From Candidatus Gastranaerophilales bacterium (GTDB lineage Bacteria > Cyanobacteriota > Vampirovibrionia > Gastranaerophilales > Gastranaerophilaceae): 64,000 nt of DNA. The stretch covers positions 1 through 64,000 of the forward strand of contig CALUVM010000004.1 in NCBI GenBank assembly GCA_944324255.1, given 5' to 3'. Made by a program: the position numbers and the translations under genes. Shown piece by piece: positions 1 through 9,025 of the stretch; the first letter of the stretch is position 1, and the number at the start of each line of letters is the position of its first letter. Below the pieces are notes generated by a model. The model did no database searches. It was given only the letters and a program-made list of their open reading frames with translations, and was not told where the DNA came from.

Positions 1-1
1 G

Positions 2-274
2 TTTGCTAAAAAGATTATAGAAGAAGTAAAAAATATTGCACAGGCTTGGGGAGTGAATAATTTAGAAAACCTTGAATCGGATTCTCTTAAGGCGCTCGCC
101 GGCATGGTTGATGATGGGAAAACTTCCATGCATCAGGATATCCTTGCAGGGAGGAAAACCGAGGTTGATATTTTCGGAGGTGAGATTATAAAACTCGGAG
201 AAAAATATAAAATTCCAACTCCATATAATCAGGTTATGTATGATATGATAAAAATTTTGGAGGAAAAAGAATGA
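2..274 (+). CDS. panE: 2-dehydropantoate 2-reductase, C-terminal part (5' truncated by window edge)
   Basis: The reading frame is open from the first bases of the window, so this is the end of a longer gene; an internal GTG at 53 is not a credible start. The visible ~90 residues match the helical C-terminal domain of ketopantoate reductase: a KTSM-QD---GRKTE-D motif followed by a segment ending in PTPYNQVMYDMIK, the part that forms the substrate cleft and dimer contacts. The enzyme reduces ketopantoate with NADPH in pantothenate/CoA synthesis. The NADPH-binding Rossmann half lies outside the window. The stop overlaps the next start (ATGA), indicating translational coupling with the cytidylyltransferase gene. 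Confidence 0.85.
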   Translation, partial: FAKKIIEEVKNIAQAWGVNNLENLESDSLKALAGMVDDGKTSMHQDILAGRKTEVDIFGGEIIKLGEKYKIPTPYNQVMYDMIKILEEKE

Positions 275-942
275 ATATAGCTTTTATTCCGGCAAGAGGC
301 GGAAGCAAATCCATTCCTCTGAAAAACATAAAAGAAATTAACGGAAAACCGCTTATCTATTGGACTTCAAAAGCGGCAGAAGAGGCAAAGTGTATAGATA
401 AAATAATTATTGCAACCGAAAATGAAAAGATTAAAGAAACTGTTTTGAATTTCGGGTTTAAAAAATTGGAAGTCTACGATAGAGCCCCCGAAAATGCACG
501 GGATGAATCTTCAACTGAAAGTGTAATGACAGAATATATTAAAAAATCGGACTTGAATCTAGAGGATAATTTCTTCTTGATTCAAGCAACCTCTCCCCTG
601 CTAAAGTCCGAATATATTGATAAAATGTATGAAGAGTATATTAAATCCGGTGCTGATTCAATATTTTCCGGAGTCAGAGAGAAACAATTCCACTGGATAG
701 AAACCTCTCAAGGCGTCAATCCGATAAATTACGACTACCGCAATCGCCCGAGAAGGCAGGAGTTTCAGGGAATTATAGCAGAAAACGGCGCCTGCTATAT
801 TAATAAGGTTAAAAATATCTTAAGAGATAATTGCAGACTCTCGGGAAAAATCACGGTTTACGAGATGCCCCCGCAAACCGGATTTGAAATTGATGAAGAA
901 TCCGACTGGATTATTGTTGAACAATTAATGCTTAGAACTTAA
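271..942 (+). CDS. acylneuraminate cytidylyltransferase-like protein (NeuA/PseF family)
   Basis: This 223-residue protein begins with IPARGGSKSIPLKNIK, the nucleotide-binding signature of CMP-sialic-acid synthetases and related cytidylyltransferases, with PLIYWT just after it and a Q-TSPL motif near residue 105. The length fits the family (220-230). Such enzymes charge a nonulosonic acid (sialic, legionaminic, pseudaminic) or Kdo-like sugar with CMP for surface glycan assembly; the exact sugar cannot be told. A GGAGG Shine-Dalgarno precedes the ATG, which overlaps the panE stop by 4 nt. The 3' end overlaps the convergent AsmA-like gene by 11 bp. No nonulosonate synthase gene lies nearby in the window. 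Confidence 0.8.
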   Translation: MNIAFIPARGGSKSIPLKNIKEINGKPLIYWTSKAAEEAKCIDKIIIATENEKIKETVLNFGFKKLEVYDRAPENARDESSTESVMTEYIKKSDLNLEDNFFLIQATSPLLKSEYIDKMYEEYIKSGADSIFSGVREKQFHWIETSQGVNPINYDYRNRPRRQEFQGIIAENGACYINKVKNILRDNCRLSGKITVYEMPPQTGFEIDEESDWIIVEQLMLRT

Positions 943-3934
943 ACAGGTTCTTGAGTTCTTGAGCAGACTGTTTAAGCGCATCTTTTTGAGAAGATACAGC
1001 ATCTTTTACACTCTGAACATTCTCGCCCATGCCGGTTTTCAGTGTGTTCAGGGCTTCTTTCACATCAACTTTAACTTCTGCCGGTTCGAGCGCTGACGTA
1101 TCAACTTTAGTCAGCCATTTGAAAGATTTAACCGAAGCCGGATTTGTGATTCCGCCGTTAAATACGACTTTAAAGTCTTTATAACTTGTACTTCCGCTTG
1201 AGAGCGCAGGTATTGCCGCTGTATTTTCACTCTTAGGATCAGAGGTTAAATTCTTGACAAGTGAAGAAGTCAGGTTTCCGAGTTTTGGAATAAATGACAG
1301 CAGTTTGTCTGCCGATAAATCCCCTAAAGGTCCCAAGAGAGCTACGACAGAAGAATCCAATCTCCCCAATATATTTACATTTGTATTTCCATTAATCAAA
1401 TTGTATTTACCTTTAACATAATAAGCAAGTGTCGGACCGGAGCTTTTTATTTCATTGAGTTCTGCCCAGCCGTTTTTGAAACTCAAATTCCCGGAAATAT
1501 AAGAGAATTTAGCTGTGTCCTTGATTCCGGCAAGAGATGAGATTGAAGAAACTGCAGCTTTCAAAACACCGTTTGAAATAATATTAGCGGCGCCGAACAA
1601 GTTCTCTATACGACCGATTGTTCCGAAAGAACCGTTTTCTACTTTGAAAGTCAGGTTTCCGCCCAATGATTTCATCATCTCGTTATAATCAGTAACAGTA
1701 AGGGTTAGTTTTGTATTAAACCCAAGAGTACCGGTAAGAGCATTTTTGATTCCGGCTGCACCACGGACGGCTTTTTCGGCATTCATATTTTCGCCGGAAA
1801 AATCAACCGTTGTTCCGGCGTTTGAAATATTATAAATAATATTTCCGTTAATTGTTCCGTCAAAAGCTGTTCCGGTTAAATTTTTCAGGTAAAAATCATT
1901 ACCTTTTAATGAGAAATCAGACTTAATATTTTCTGCTTCAATTCCTCCGGAGGTGAACTTGGAAACAGTTGCTTTCCCGTTTAGAATTGAGCCGTTAAGA
2001 TTAGCTGTCAGATTTTCCATCGTAACAGGGATTTCCGGAATATTAAGAGACGGAACATTGACTCCGCCCGATAATTGAGGGTTCATCATATTTCCGGTAA
2101 TATTAATTTTTCCGTTAAAAGACATTTTGGATTTGTCAAACATCGGAATAATAATTTCTGATGAAGCAGGAACATCATAGACAAGGTTCAAATCCTGTTT
2201 AGCAAGGTTAATATCTCCTTTAAGGGTTGATTTTATATCTCCTGTCGTTACAAAATCCAGAACCATTTTTTGTGCAAGATAATCACTGATTTTACCTGAA
2301 ACATTGAATTTAATCTTATCCACAAAAACAGGAGTGTTCGGGATTTGAATATCTTTTTCGCCTATAATAGCTTCGGCTTTCGGAATAGAAAGAAACGCCA
2401 TAGGGAATTTAAAGTTATTCAAAGTTACTTTTGCTTCCGGCTTAATCTTGTCTAATCTGCCCTTAATTGAGGCGTGCAAATCTGCTGTTCCTGAAACATT
2501 GTTGTTTTTAAGCAGAGCTGCCTGACCTGCTGCAACAATAAGTCCTCTTACGGATAAATTATCTCCCGTGAGGTGTAAGTCTGCCCGAGCATTCTTATCA
2601 ATTGTGCCGTAAAATTTTAAAGGCTGGTTAAAAATAGAAAAGCCTATATTTTTAATATTGATATTATTATTTTCAAGTGCTACATCGGCGTTAATCTTAT
2701 CAATAGTTATATCATAGAGCCCGTATCTTACTTTTGCAGCCGGAACTTTTATATAACCGTTTGAATTTACCTGCTTAAGATCTGATTTAATATTAAAGTC
2801 TGCATTAACAGAACCGTTTGCGCTCAAGGTTTCCAAATCCTTTATCCCGAAAGATTCTGCCGCTACTTTCACTATTTTCATTACATTGGTTAATTCAAGC
2901 AGGGATTTTATATTCATATCAATATCAGGCTTATCTCCTGTTTTAACAGAACCCTTAACAGAAGTGGTTTCGCCTTTTGCTGTATAGATTAGAGAATCTA
3001 TATCAATATTTTCACCTTTAAAGAACATTTCTGCAGTACTTGCAGGAAGAGGTTCGTTTCCTATTAGTACGGAAATATTATCAAGTTTTAAATATCCGTC
3101 TTTTGAATGCTTGGTGAGTTTTAAATTAGTATCAAGAGAAGCGGTAATCTTATTTTTGTAAATAGAATTCAAAATATCATAAATATTAACCGGCGCAGAT
3201 TCTTTTTTAGTTTTTTCTTCAGCAGGTTCAGGATTGAAAACCAGCTCATTTAAATCCATATCCGGCATAATTTTGTTATTTAAATCAGCTTTGAACTTGA
3301 ACTGCTCAACTCCGCCAAGGGTCATATTTCCTGAGGTGCTAACTTTTATTCCCTTATTCAGGATAAAATCTGTAATATTAGTTTCTCCGGCAGTAATTTT
3401 GAAAATTTTATCAGATTCAAGAGCAAGGCTCATTCCGCCCACTCTTATATCAGGAAGGTGGTTGGATAATTTAAACCCGAGAGGTAAAACAAACGGTTCT
3501 GACTGAACTTGTTCTGTACTATCAGTTTTTGTTTCCTGAGCAGGGAAATACTTTTCTATTTCAAAACTGCCGTCTTTATTTAATCCTAATGTAATATCAA
3601 CTCTGTTCAGTTTGACAAGGTCAACCCTTATTTTTCTTGCAAACAGCGGAAGAAGTGACATTTTCACCTGAAAATCATCAGCGTTGAGGATTTGTTTCCC
3701 TTCAGGTGTCAGTACAGCAAACCTTCCGACTCGTAAACCTGCCGTAAGCTTTGGTGTTGTTACTATTCTAAGGTTCTCAATTTCCGTACTCAAACCGGTT
3801 GCTTTTGTTATCTCTTCCTTGATTGTCGGAAGATAAGATTTAGCAATCGGAGTTATTATAAACGGAAGTATTAAAAATAATACATAGATAAATAAAATAA
3901 AAATACCAAGACCAATACAGATTTTTTTAAGCAT
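932..3934 (-). CDS. AsmA-like envelope protein
   Basis: A 1000-residue protein with one N-terminal membrane anchor (about residues 4-27, very hydrophobic) and a long, repetitive beta-rich region with the alternating pattern of AsmA/TamB-type proteins, including an AsmA-like C-terminal segment (about 640-900) rich in 'GG.L.F....G' and 'I...G' turns. Proteins of this class bridge the periplasm and are linked to lipid transport to, and homeostasis of, the outer membrane, so a diderm envelope is implied. The ATG at 3934 is preferred over the GTG six bases upstream because GAGG then sits 5 nt before the start. The C-terminal ~60 residues form a charged, probably helical tail. Specific partner proteins are not visible. 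Confidence 0.72.
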   Translation of the reverse strand: MLKKICIGLGIFILFIYVLFLILPFIITPIAKSYLPTIKEEITKATGLSTEIENLRIVTTPKLTAGLRVGRFAVLTPEGKQILNADDFQVKMSLLPLFARKIRVDLVKLNRVDITLGLNKDGSFEIEKYFPAQETKTDSTEQVQSEPFVLPLGFKLSNHLPDIRVGGMSLALESDKIFKITAGETNITDFILNKGIKVSTSGNMTLGGVEQFKFKADLNNKIMPDMDLNELVFNPEPAEEKTKKESAPVNIYDILNSIYKNKITASLDTNLKLTKHSKDGYLKLDNISVLIGNEPLPASTAEMFFKGENIDIDSLIYTAKGETTSVKGSVKTGDKPDIDMNIKSLLELTNVMKIVKVAAESFGIKDLETLSANGSVNADFNIKSDLKQVNSNGYIKVPAAKVRYGLYDITIDKINADVALENNNINIKNIGFSIFNQPLKFYGTIDKNARADLHLTGDNLSVRGLIVAAGQAALLKNNNVSGTADLHASIKGRLDKIKPEAKVTLNNFKFPMAFLSIPKAEAIIGEKDIQIPNTPVFVDKIKFNVSGKISDYLAQKMVLDFVTTGDIKSTLKGDINLAKQDLNLVYDVPASSEIIIPMFDKSKMSFNGKINITGNMMNPQLSGGVNVPSLNIPEIPVTMENLTANLNGSILNGKATVSKFTSGGIEAENIKSDFSLKGNDFYLKNLTGTAFDGTINGNIIYNISNAGTTVDFSGENMNAEKAVRGAAGIKNALTGTLGFNTKLTLTVTDYNEMMKSLGGNLTFKVENGSFGTIGRIENLFGAANIISNGVLKAAVSSISSLAGIKDTAKFSYISGNLSFKNGWAELNEIKSSGPTLAYYVKGKYNLINGNTNVNILGRLDSSVVALLGPLGDLSADKLLSFIPKLGNLTSSLVKNLTSDPKSENTAAIPALSSGSTSYKDFKVVFNGGITNPASVKSFKWLTKVDTSALEPAEVKVDVKEALNTLKTGMGENVQSVKDAVSSQKDALKQSAQELKNLFKF

Positions 3935-3950
3935 ACTCACCTCTTTTTTT

Positions 3951-3980
3951 AAATCTTATTTTAAATTAAAAATAAGATTT
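3951..3980. repeat. AT-only inverted repeat upstream of the AsmA-like gene
   Basis: A perfect 12-bp inverted repeat (AAATCTTATTTT and its complement) with a 6-nt loop lies 17 nt upstream of the AsmA-like start codon. Its function is unknown; it could be a weak hairpin in the 5' leader of that mRNA. Confidence 0.5.
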
Positions 3981-4090
3981 AAAAATCATCCGAAAGAATA
4001 AAATTGGAAATATCAAAAGCAGAAGAAAGAAGGGCGTATTTTTGTCCTGCACAGCTGTGCTAAGAAGGGGGCAACTAGTGAATAGTACTC

Positions 4091-4174
4091 CTGTCATTCT
4101 GAAAGGGGTAAATATAAGTTAGCAGGCTTGACCAACAAGATAGTCCGCTTGGTGTAAAAAGTTCAGGATGACAG
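4091..4174. repeat. inverted repeat with CTGTCATtCTGAA arms
   Basis: Arms at 4091-4103 (CTGTCATTCTGAA) and 4162-4174 (TTCAGGATGACAG) are complementary except for one position and enclose 58 nt of non-coding sequence. A perfect 12-bp palindrome GCACAGCTGTGC lies just before it at 4049-4060. The arm sequence resembles dispersed intergenic repeats seen in many bacterial genomes; it looks like a small non-coding repeat element or its remnant. Confidence 0.5.
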
Positions 4175-4208
4175 TTTAGTTTATTTTCACTTATTTACTT
4201 ATTCGCCC

Positions 4209-4360
4209 AGTCACACAATCAGTTAGTCAGTTAGTCAGTTAATCACTTAGACACTGGTCACTACCTCAACTTCCCCCCACCCCATCCCTCCCCAAATTGG
4301 GGAGGGGAAAAAATCCTTATTAACTTATTCACTTAATCACTTAGTCACCTATTCACTACC
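4209..4360. repeat. two TTAGTCAC-type short tandem arrays flanking a C-rich hairpin
   Basis: Degenerate 7-8 bp repeats in TTAGTCA/TTAATCAC orientation occur at about 4209-4265 and 4321-4360. Between them, 4286-4306 forms a strong hairpin: CCCTCCCC, AAATT loop, GGGGAGGG, followed by GAAAAAAT. The rest of the 3941-4431 gap has no convincing ORF. It is a repeat-dense intergenic region ahead of the kinase gene. Confidence 0.7.
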
Positions 4361-4431
4361 CCCCACCCACACTTGCTCAATGGCATTATGAATGTTAAAA
4401 TAACTTAACTACTTATCGAATAAAGAAAAAA

Positions 4432-4947
4432 ATGGCAGATAAAATAATAATATTTTCAGGCAAACAGTATTCAGGCAAAGACACGGCTGCAAAGATTCTT
4501 ATGGAAGCCATGCCGGAATATCGCCGGCTTGCAATGGGCGATATTATAAAAGTTGAATACGCCAAAGAACATAATTTAACCTATGAAGAAATTGAAGCCA
4601 ATAAGCCAAAATACAGACAGGGGCTAATCGACCTGGGTAATTGGGGTCGTACTCAAAGTCCGGATTACTGGCTGGAAAAAATTATTTCCCAGCCCGGAAA
4701 AATTGTGGTTACTGATGTCAGAATAAAACATGAATACGAAGTTTTTAAATCCGCAGGAGCAATCTCCATAAGAATAGAAGCCTCGAGAGAAATCCGTGAA
4801 TCACGAGGAGGTAAACTCATCGGCGAAAACGACGTTACCGAAGTTGATCTTGATAATATTCAAGATTGGGATTTTCTAATCGACAATAACAAGGATTACG
4901 AAACATTGAGAAAAAATGTTCTAAAAATAGTTTCAGAAATTCATTAA
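4432..4947 (+). CDS. P-loop kinase of the dNMP kinase / phosphomevalonate kinase type
   Basis: A 171-residue protein starting with a phosphate-binding loop, SGKQYSGKD at about residues 9-17, followed by a mixed alpha/beta core. It has VVTDVRIKHEYE (about 99-110), a lid-like R-rich stretch IRIEASREIRESRGG, and a C-terminal DNIQDWDFLIDNN. From memory this order and spacing match both phage-type deoxynucleoside monophosphate kinases and animal-type phosphomevalonate kinase, which share this fold. The substrate is therefore undecided; a nucleotide role is the safer guess because no mevalonate genes are present here. Its last 4 bp overlap the convergent hypothetical gene. Confidence 0.6.
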   Translation: MADKIIIFSGKQYSGKDTAAKILMEAMPEYRRLAMGDIIKVEYAKEHNLTYEEIEANKPKYRQGLIDLGNWGRTQSPDYWLEKIISQPGKIVVTDVRIKHEYEVFKSAGAISIRIEASREIRESRGGKLIGENDVTEVDLDNIQDWDFLIDNNKDYETLRKNVLKIVSEIH

Positions 4948-6401
4948 GCATTTAATCTTACCTCCTGTGGATTGCTGGTTGTTATACTTGTTGGTTTTAA
5001 GGTATTACCTGGCAGACTTTCAGGGGATGAACTCTTCATATGCTGGGCGACGTATTGACCGGATTTAGCTCCGACTAAACTCATAACACCGCCGATTGCA
5101 CTACCTAAGAGTAAACATTTAACCCCCGGGACAAGCCTCATTGCAAGAACCAGTGATGTTCCCAAACCTGCTATAGCAGGGAATCCAAGGGTTAATGCAC
5201 GTGAAGCCCTATCCTCTCTTGAATGAGCCGAGCCTACGGCAAGTCCGCACAAACCTAAACTGCCGACAGCACCGAGAGTATCAGTTATGGCACTACCCAG
5301 AACCAGATCCCTCTTCTTATCAAAATATTCTGCACACTCATTCCAATTCGACTTCTTAAGTTTTTTGGAAGTTTTTAAGACAGATTCTTCTATAGCAAGC
5401 TTCTCTTCCGCATTTAATTTTGGTGTGAGAATATCAAGAATATCATTATAAAGCCCCTTATTTTCAGCGTTTCCGGTTATTTTATCAACTACATCACCGC
5501 CTTCTTTTATAAGTTTATCTTTCTTAGGTTGTAAAATATCTTCTACCCAGAAAGACATATTATCTCCAATATGTTTTTTCCATTGCTGCTTATTATTCCT
5601 ATCAAACCCATGCCAGAATTCACTAAAACGATTTGAAAAATCATTTTCAACATTTGACATCATTTTTTCTTGTTCAACAAGACGTGATATTGTATTTTCT
5701 TTAGAGAAATACTTCTTAATATCTGCAATTTCTTTCAATTTACTTTCAACAATTTTCTTTTCTTCCGGAGAAAGTTTATCCATATAAAGCCTTATCATAT
5801 CCTCGGTTTTATTCATTTTTTTCAATGAACTTTTGTATCCTGATGTTACAGTATTTCTGGTTACTTTATCAAAACCTCTTGTCATCATTTCACAAGGTTT
5901 TTTCATAATTGCAACAATAGCGGAATGGACAGGTTTCCATATCCTTAAAATAAGTCCGTCATCCGGTTTACTTACGGCTTTTTGAGTAAACAACTTATGG
6001 AATACCATATCTTTGCCGGCATTAAAAGTATTTGTAAAGTTAAGTAATTTCATTGTGCCTTCGGCGGCTTTAACACCTGCATGATACAACTTGCCGGTTA
6101 ATGAATTTTTATCACTTTTTTCAAGTTTAATCTTAGCTTTATCCTGCCAGCTTTGAATTCGTCTTAATGTTTTGCCTGAAAATCTCGGGTTCAACATTGC
6201 CACAAGGGCAGAAGCAACAAGAACAGAACTTCCTACAAGAATTGCAGTGTTCCTGTTTTTCTTTTTATTTTCATCTTTTGGTTCAGGCGAAAATATACTT
6301 ACGGAACCTTCTATGGTTTTTTGTACCATTTCAATAGGTTTTTCTAAAGGCGCAGAAGCCTCTGCCGCTTTAAACTGCGGATATTGAGCATAATTATTCA
6401 T
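4944..6401 (-). CDS. hypothetical membrane protein with N-terminal PQFKAAE motif
   Basis: I do not recognise a functional family. The ATG at 6401 gives 485 residues beginning MNNYAQYPQFKAAEAS, which fits the short FK-containing N-termini of other proteins in this window; an upstream start at 6476 would add 25 residues of unlike composition. One hydrophobic segment lies near residues 48-68, then a long charged helical middle rich in K, E and D (possible coiled coil), then two or three glycine-rich hydrophobic segments in the last ~120 residues. No Shine-Dalgarno is clear; a TATAAT lies 26 nt upstream of the ATG on this strand. The 3' end overlaps the kinase gene by 4 bp. Confidence 0.6.
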   Translation of the reverse strand: MNNYAQYPQFKAAEASAPLEKPIEMVQKTIEGSVSIFSPEPKDENKKKNRNTAILVGSSVLVASALVAMLNPRFSGKTLRRIQSWQDKAKIKLEKSDKNSLTGKLYHAGVKAAEGTMKLLNFTNTFNAGKDMVFHKLFTQKAVSKPDDGLILRIWKPVHSAIVAIMKKPCEMMTRGFDKVTRNTVTSGYKSSLKKMNKTEDMIRLYMDKLSPEEKKIVESKLKEIADIKKYFSKENTISRLVEQEKMMSNVENDFSNRFSEFWHGFDRNNKQQWKKHIGDNMSFWVEDILQPKKDKLIKEGGDVVDKITGNAENKGLYNDILDILTPKLNAEEKLAIEESVLKTSKKLKKSNWNECAEYFDKKRDLVLGSAITDTLGAVGSLGLCGLAVGSAHSREDRASRALTLGFPAIAGLGTSLVLAMRLVPGVKCLLLGSAIGGVMSLVGAKSGQYVAQHMKSSSPESLPGNTLKPTSITTSNPQEVRLNA

Positions 6402-6535
6402 ACTGTTGTAATAATAATTACGTATCATTATACTTAACCTAAACCTGTCTACATGATTATAAAGTATTTTCAGCACTTAAACTTGCTATATTTTAAGTAT
6501 TTTATTAAGACATGTTACAGGTATAATAAAATTGT

Positions 6536-8161
6536 ATGAAAAAGGATTTTATAAAAATTTTTATTCAGGCAATTCTTACAGGTATTCTTACCGGAATCCT
6601 TGTTGTGCTTTTTAGATTTGGAATCGAGAACATTTTTTCGTTTATAAAAACGTTCTGTTATCCGCACCCTTTAATTTTCCTTGCGGTAACCACATTAGGC
6701 GGATTAATTTCAGGACTGCTAGTTTTCAAACTTGCACCCGAAACTTCGGGAAGCGGAATCCCTTATGTAAAAGCAGCTTTATTAAGAAGCGGAAAACTCA
6801 TAAGGATAAGAACAATATTTGTTAAATTTTTTGCAGGTGTAATAGGCATAGGAACGGGTTTATCTCTTGGAAGAGAAGGTCCGAGTGTTCAAATAGGCGC
6901 AGGCGCCGGTTCTTTTATAGGAAGAGTTTTTAACCTAAAAGGCAACAATAGAGATAAATTAATTGCGTCGGGTGCAGGAGCTGCAATCGGAGCCACTTTC
7001 AATGCCCCGATTGCCGGAACTGTTTTTGTGCTGGAAGAATTGATACACAAATTTACCCCTTCAATGTTATTCCCCGCACTGGTTGCAACAGTTACAGCAG
7101 CCAGTATCGCAAGGCATTTTATCGGGATAAATCCGGCTTTTAATATTTCTCTTTCGCATATTGAAATTAATCTAAATATCTCTATTTTATGTATAGTTCT
7201 CGGATTATTCTGCGGAATCTCAGGAGTTTTATTTTCTAAAACAATATTTTTATTTAACAGGTTTTATTCTAAAATAACAATTCCTGATTATACAAAACCC
7301 GCATTCGCAGGATTATTAACCGGACTCATCGGTTTAGCTCTGCCATATATTTTATCTTCCGGAAACGGCACCGTAGAAATGCTTCTGGAAAATAAATTCC
7401 CTATAACAATGGTTTTAATAATCTTCCTCGCTAAATTCATTATTACACCTCTTTGTTTCGGCTCAGGTGCAGCCGGCGGAATCTTTTTACCTATGCTTAT
7501 GCTTGGTTCTTTTTTAGGTTATATAACAGGCTATCTGGGGAATTCTCTTGGAGGAGATTTTAACCTCCTTGCAATATCTTCCCTGGGAATGGCGGGGTTT
7601 TTAGCCTCAGTTGCCAGAACTCCAATCACTGCCGTAGTTATGGTTTTTGAAATGACAGGCGGATATGATTGCATACTTCCGCTAATGCTCGTTGCCGCCG
7701 TTGCGGATTTGACCGCAGAAGGCTTTAATCACAAACCTATTTATGCTCAGCTTGTTGTTAACCAGTATAAAACTTCATCCAGTGTACATCTGCCTGAAAA
7801 TATCAAAATTAAAGATATTATGAAGAACGTAAAATGTTTTAAAAATAATACTCCTATAAGTGAAATATTGGATTATATGAATAAAGAACATCATAGCGCA
7901 TATCCGATTATTGATAAACACGAAAAACTCAGCGGAATAATTACAAAATCAGATATTGAAGATGCGCTTATTGATACAAAAATGAAATCTGCAAATGCAA
8001 GCCGTGTATTAGATACAAATCCGGTTACGGTTTACCCTGAAGATAACCTTTATACCGCATATTACAAGCTTCATTCCGGCTCTACCGAGTGGGCAATTGT
8101 TGTTGATAAAGAAAAGAAAGTACTCGGGATAGTTACGAGAGTTGATCTATTTTCGATTTAA
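6536..8161 (+). CDS. clcA: CLC-type H+/Cl- antiporter with C-terminal CBS domains
   Basis: A 541-residue polytopic membrane protein carrying the CLC selectivity signatures: GSGIP (72-76), GREGP (112-116) and GGIFLP in the second half. The glutamate in GREGP (gating glutamate) and the EE pair at about 167-168 in FVLEEL (proton glutamate) are both present, which in characterised CLCs marks an H+/Cl- exchanger rather than a passive channel; the fluoride-type GREGT/GN signature is absent. Two CBS domains occupy about 425-535 and may sense nucleotides. A TATAAT sits 8 nt before the ATG with no Shine-Dalgarno, so the mRNA may be leaderless. The 3' end overlaps a small antisense-strand gene. Confidence 0.92.
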   Translation: MKKDFIKIFIQAILTGILTGILVVLFRFGIENIFSFIKTFCYPHPLIFLAVTTLGGLISGLLVFKLAPETSGSGIPYVKAALLRSGKLIRIRTIFVKFFAGVIGIGTGLSLGREGPSVQIGAGAGSFIGRVFNLKGNNRDKLIASGAGAAIGATFNAPIAGTVFVLEELIHKFTPSMLFPALVATVTAASIARHFIGINPAFNISLSHIEINLNISILCIVLGLFCGISGVLFSKTIFLFNRFYSKITIPDYTKPAFAGLLTGLIGLALPYILSSGNGTVEMLLENKFPITMVLIIFLAKFIITPLCFGSGAAGGIFLPMLMLGSFLGYITGYLGNSLGGDFNLLAISSLGMAGFLASVARTPITAVVMVFEMTGGYDCILPLMLVAAVADLTAEGFNHKPIYAQLVVNQYKTSSSVHLPENIKIKDIMKNVKCFKNNTPISEILDYMNKEHHSAYPIIDKHEKLSGIITKSDIEDALIDTKMKSANASRVLDTNPVTVYPEDNLYTAYYKLHSGSTEWAIVVDKEKKVLGIVTRVDLFSI

Positions 8162-8285
8162 TCATTTTTAATTCTTCACGTGTCAGATATGGAGTAATAC
8201 GAATAAATTCTTCCATTGCATCCTGATAAGAATATTGTCCTCTTTTAACTTTTTCCATCCACTCACGGACTTCACGGGTTATCAT
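8133..8285 (-). CDS. 50-residue hypothetical protein overlapping the clcA 3' end
   Basis: Reading the minus strand from an ATG at 8285 gives MITREVREWMEKVKRGQYSY... for 50 residues to a TAA at 8133. An AAGGAAAT Shine-Dalgarno lies 6 nt upstream of the start, and the gene follows the stop of the larger upstream gene by 26 nt, so both likely form one operon. Composition is highly charged and amphipathic, with predicted helices and no cysteines or membrane segment. The last 29 bp run antisense into clcA. I know no family; the good ribosome-binding site and non-random composition support a real gene. Confidence 0.6.
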   Translation of the reverse strand: MITREVREWMEKVKRGQYSYQDAMEEFIRITPYLTREELKMIKSKIDQLS

Positions 8286-8311
8286 GTTTATTTCCTTATT
8301 TAATAATATTA

Positions 8312-9025
8312 TTAATTGGTTTTTCCGGCTCTATATCCGCAATACGCATAGATAAACGGCAAAGCTTTTTCAAGATGCAGCTTATCCACAAATGGAACTT
8401 TTGCTAAAATAAGAACACCGAATAAATCATCTAAATTCGCTATCGTATCTTTTAGAGTAAGTTTTCTGTCCGGATGCTTATCATGCGGGTCACATATCAA
8501 GTTTGAAACCTCTGCCGCTCCCATCATTCCTACGAGTATAGCCCCTGCAGTTGATAATATTTTAGCGGCTGCATTATTATATTTTTTACTTGTTTCGCAA
8601 AGTTTTAAAGCAGATGCTGCAAGCCAGGTAGGGATTGCAGCATTGCAGAATTGAAAAACTCCTTCTTCCGCTTTTCTTCTGTTAGTTTTTGCATCATTTC
8701 CCGGCATGGCAGCAAGAACAGATGCTAATACTGTTGTCGCTGAAACAAGTATCATCTCACTAAGTCCGTATTTTACTTTAAGAGGATTTTTTACTCCCTG
8801 TTTTTTCATCATATGAACAATCGGGAAAGCCGCTCCGGCTAAAGCTCCTATTCCAGCTTTTGTCTGGTCTGAAAATGTCGCTTTATATTCTGCCCTGCTT
8901 CTTCTTAACAAATATTTATTAGCATCAGCTTTAACTTTCTCATCCCGATATTCAGGAGTGACGTCAACTTTCTCCAGATACACATATTTAGTATTATAAT
9001 TTCTAAAACTCGGGATAGTATTCAT
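8312..9025 (-). CDS. hypothetical membrane protein
   Basis: A 237-residue protein I do not recognise. The first ~60 residues are polar and charged; several glycine/alanine-rich hydrophobic segments follow at about 58-72, 90-107, 130-140 and 158-175, and a polar stretch with DPHDKHPDRK near 180-190 precedes a hydrophobic end. It begins MNTIPSFRNYN, with a PSF motif reminiscent of other N-termini in this window. It probably shares a transcript with the 50-residue gene downstream. Its role is unknown. Confidence 0.55.
   Translation of the reverse strand: MNTIPSFRNYNTKYVYLEKVDVTPEYRDEKVKADANKYLLRRSRAEYKATFSDQTKAGIGALAGAAFPIVHMMKKQGVKNPLKVKYGLSEMILVSATTVLASVLAAMPGNDAKTNRRKAEEGVFQFCNAAIPTWLAASALKLCETSKKYNNAAAKILSTAGAILVGMMGAAEVSNLICDPHDKHPDRKLTLKDTIANLDDLFGVLILAKVPFVDKLHLEKALPFIYAYCGYRAGKTN

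Noticed and set aside
8382-8390. TTATCCACA, a consensus DnaA box
   Set aside because: A single copy inside a coding gene with no cluster nearby; no origin is supported, and dnaN here is not in a dnaA-dnaN cluster.
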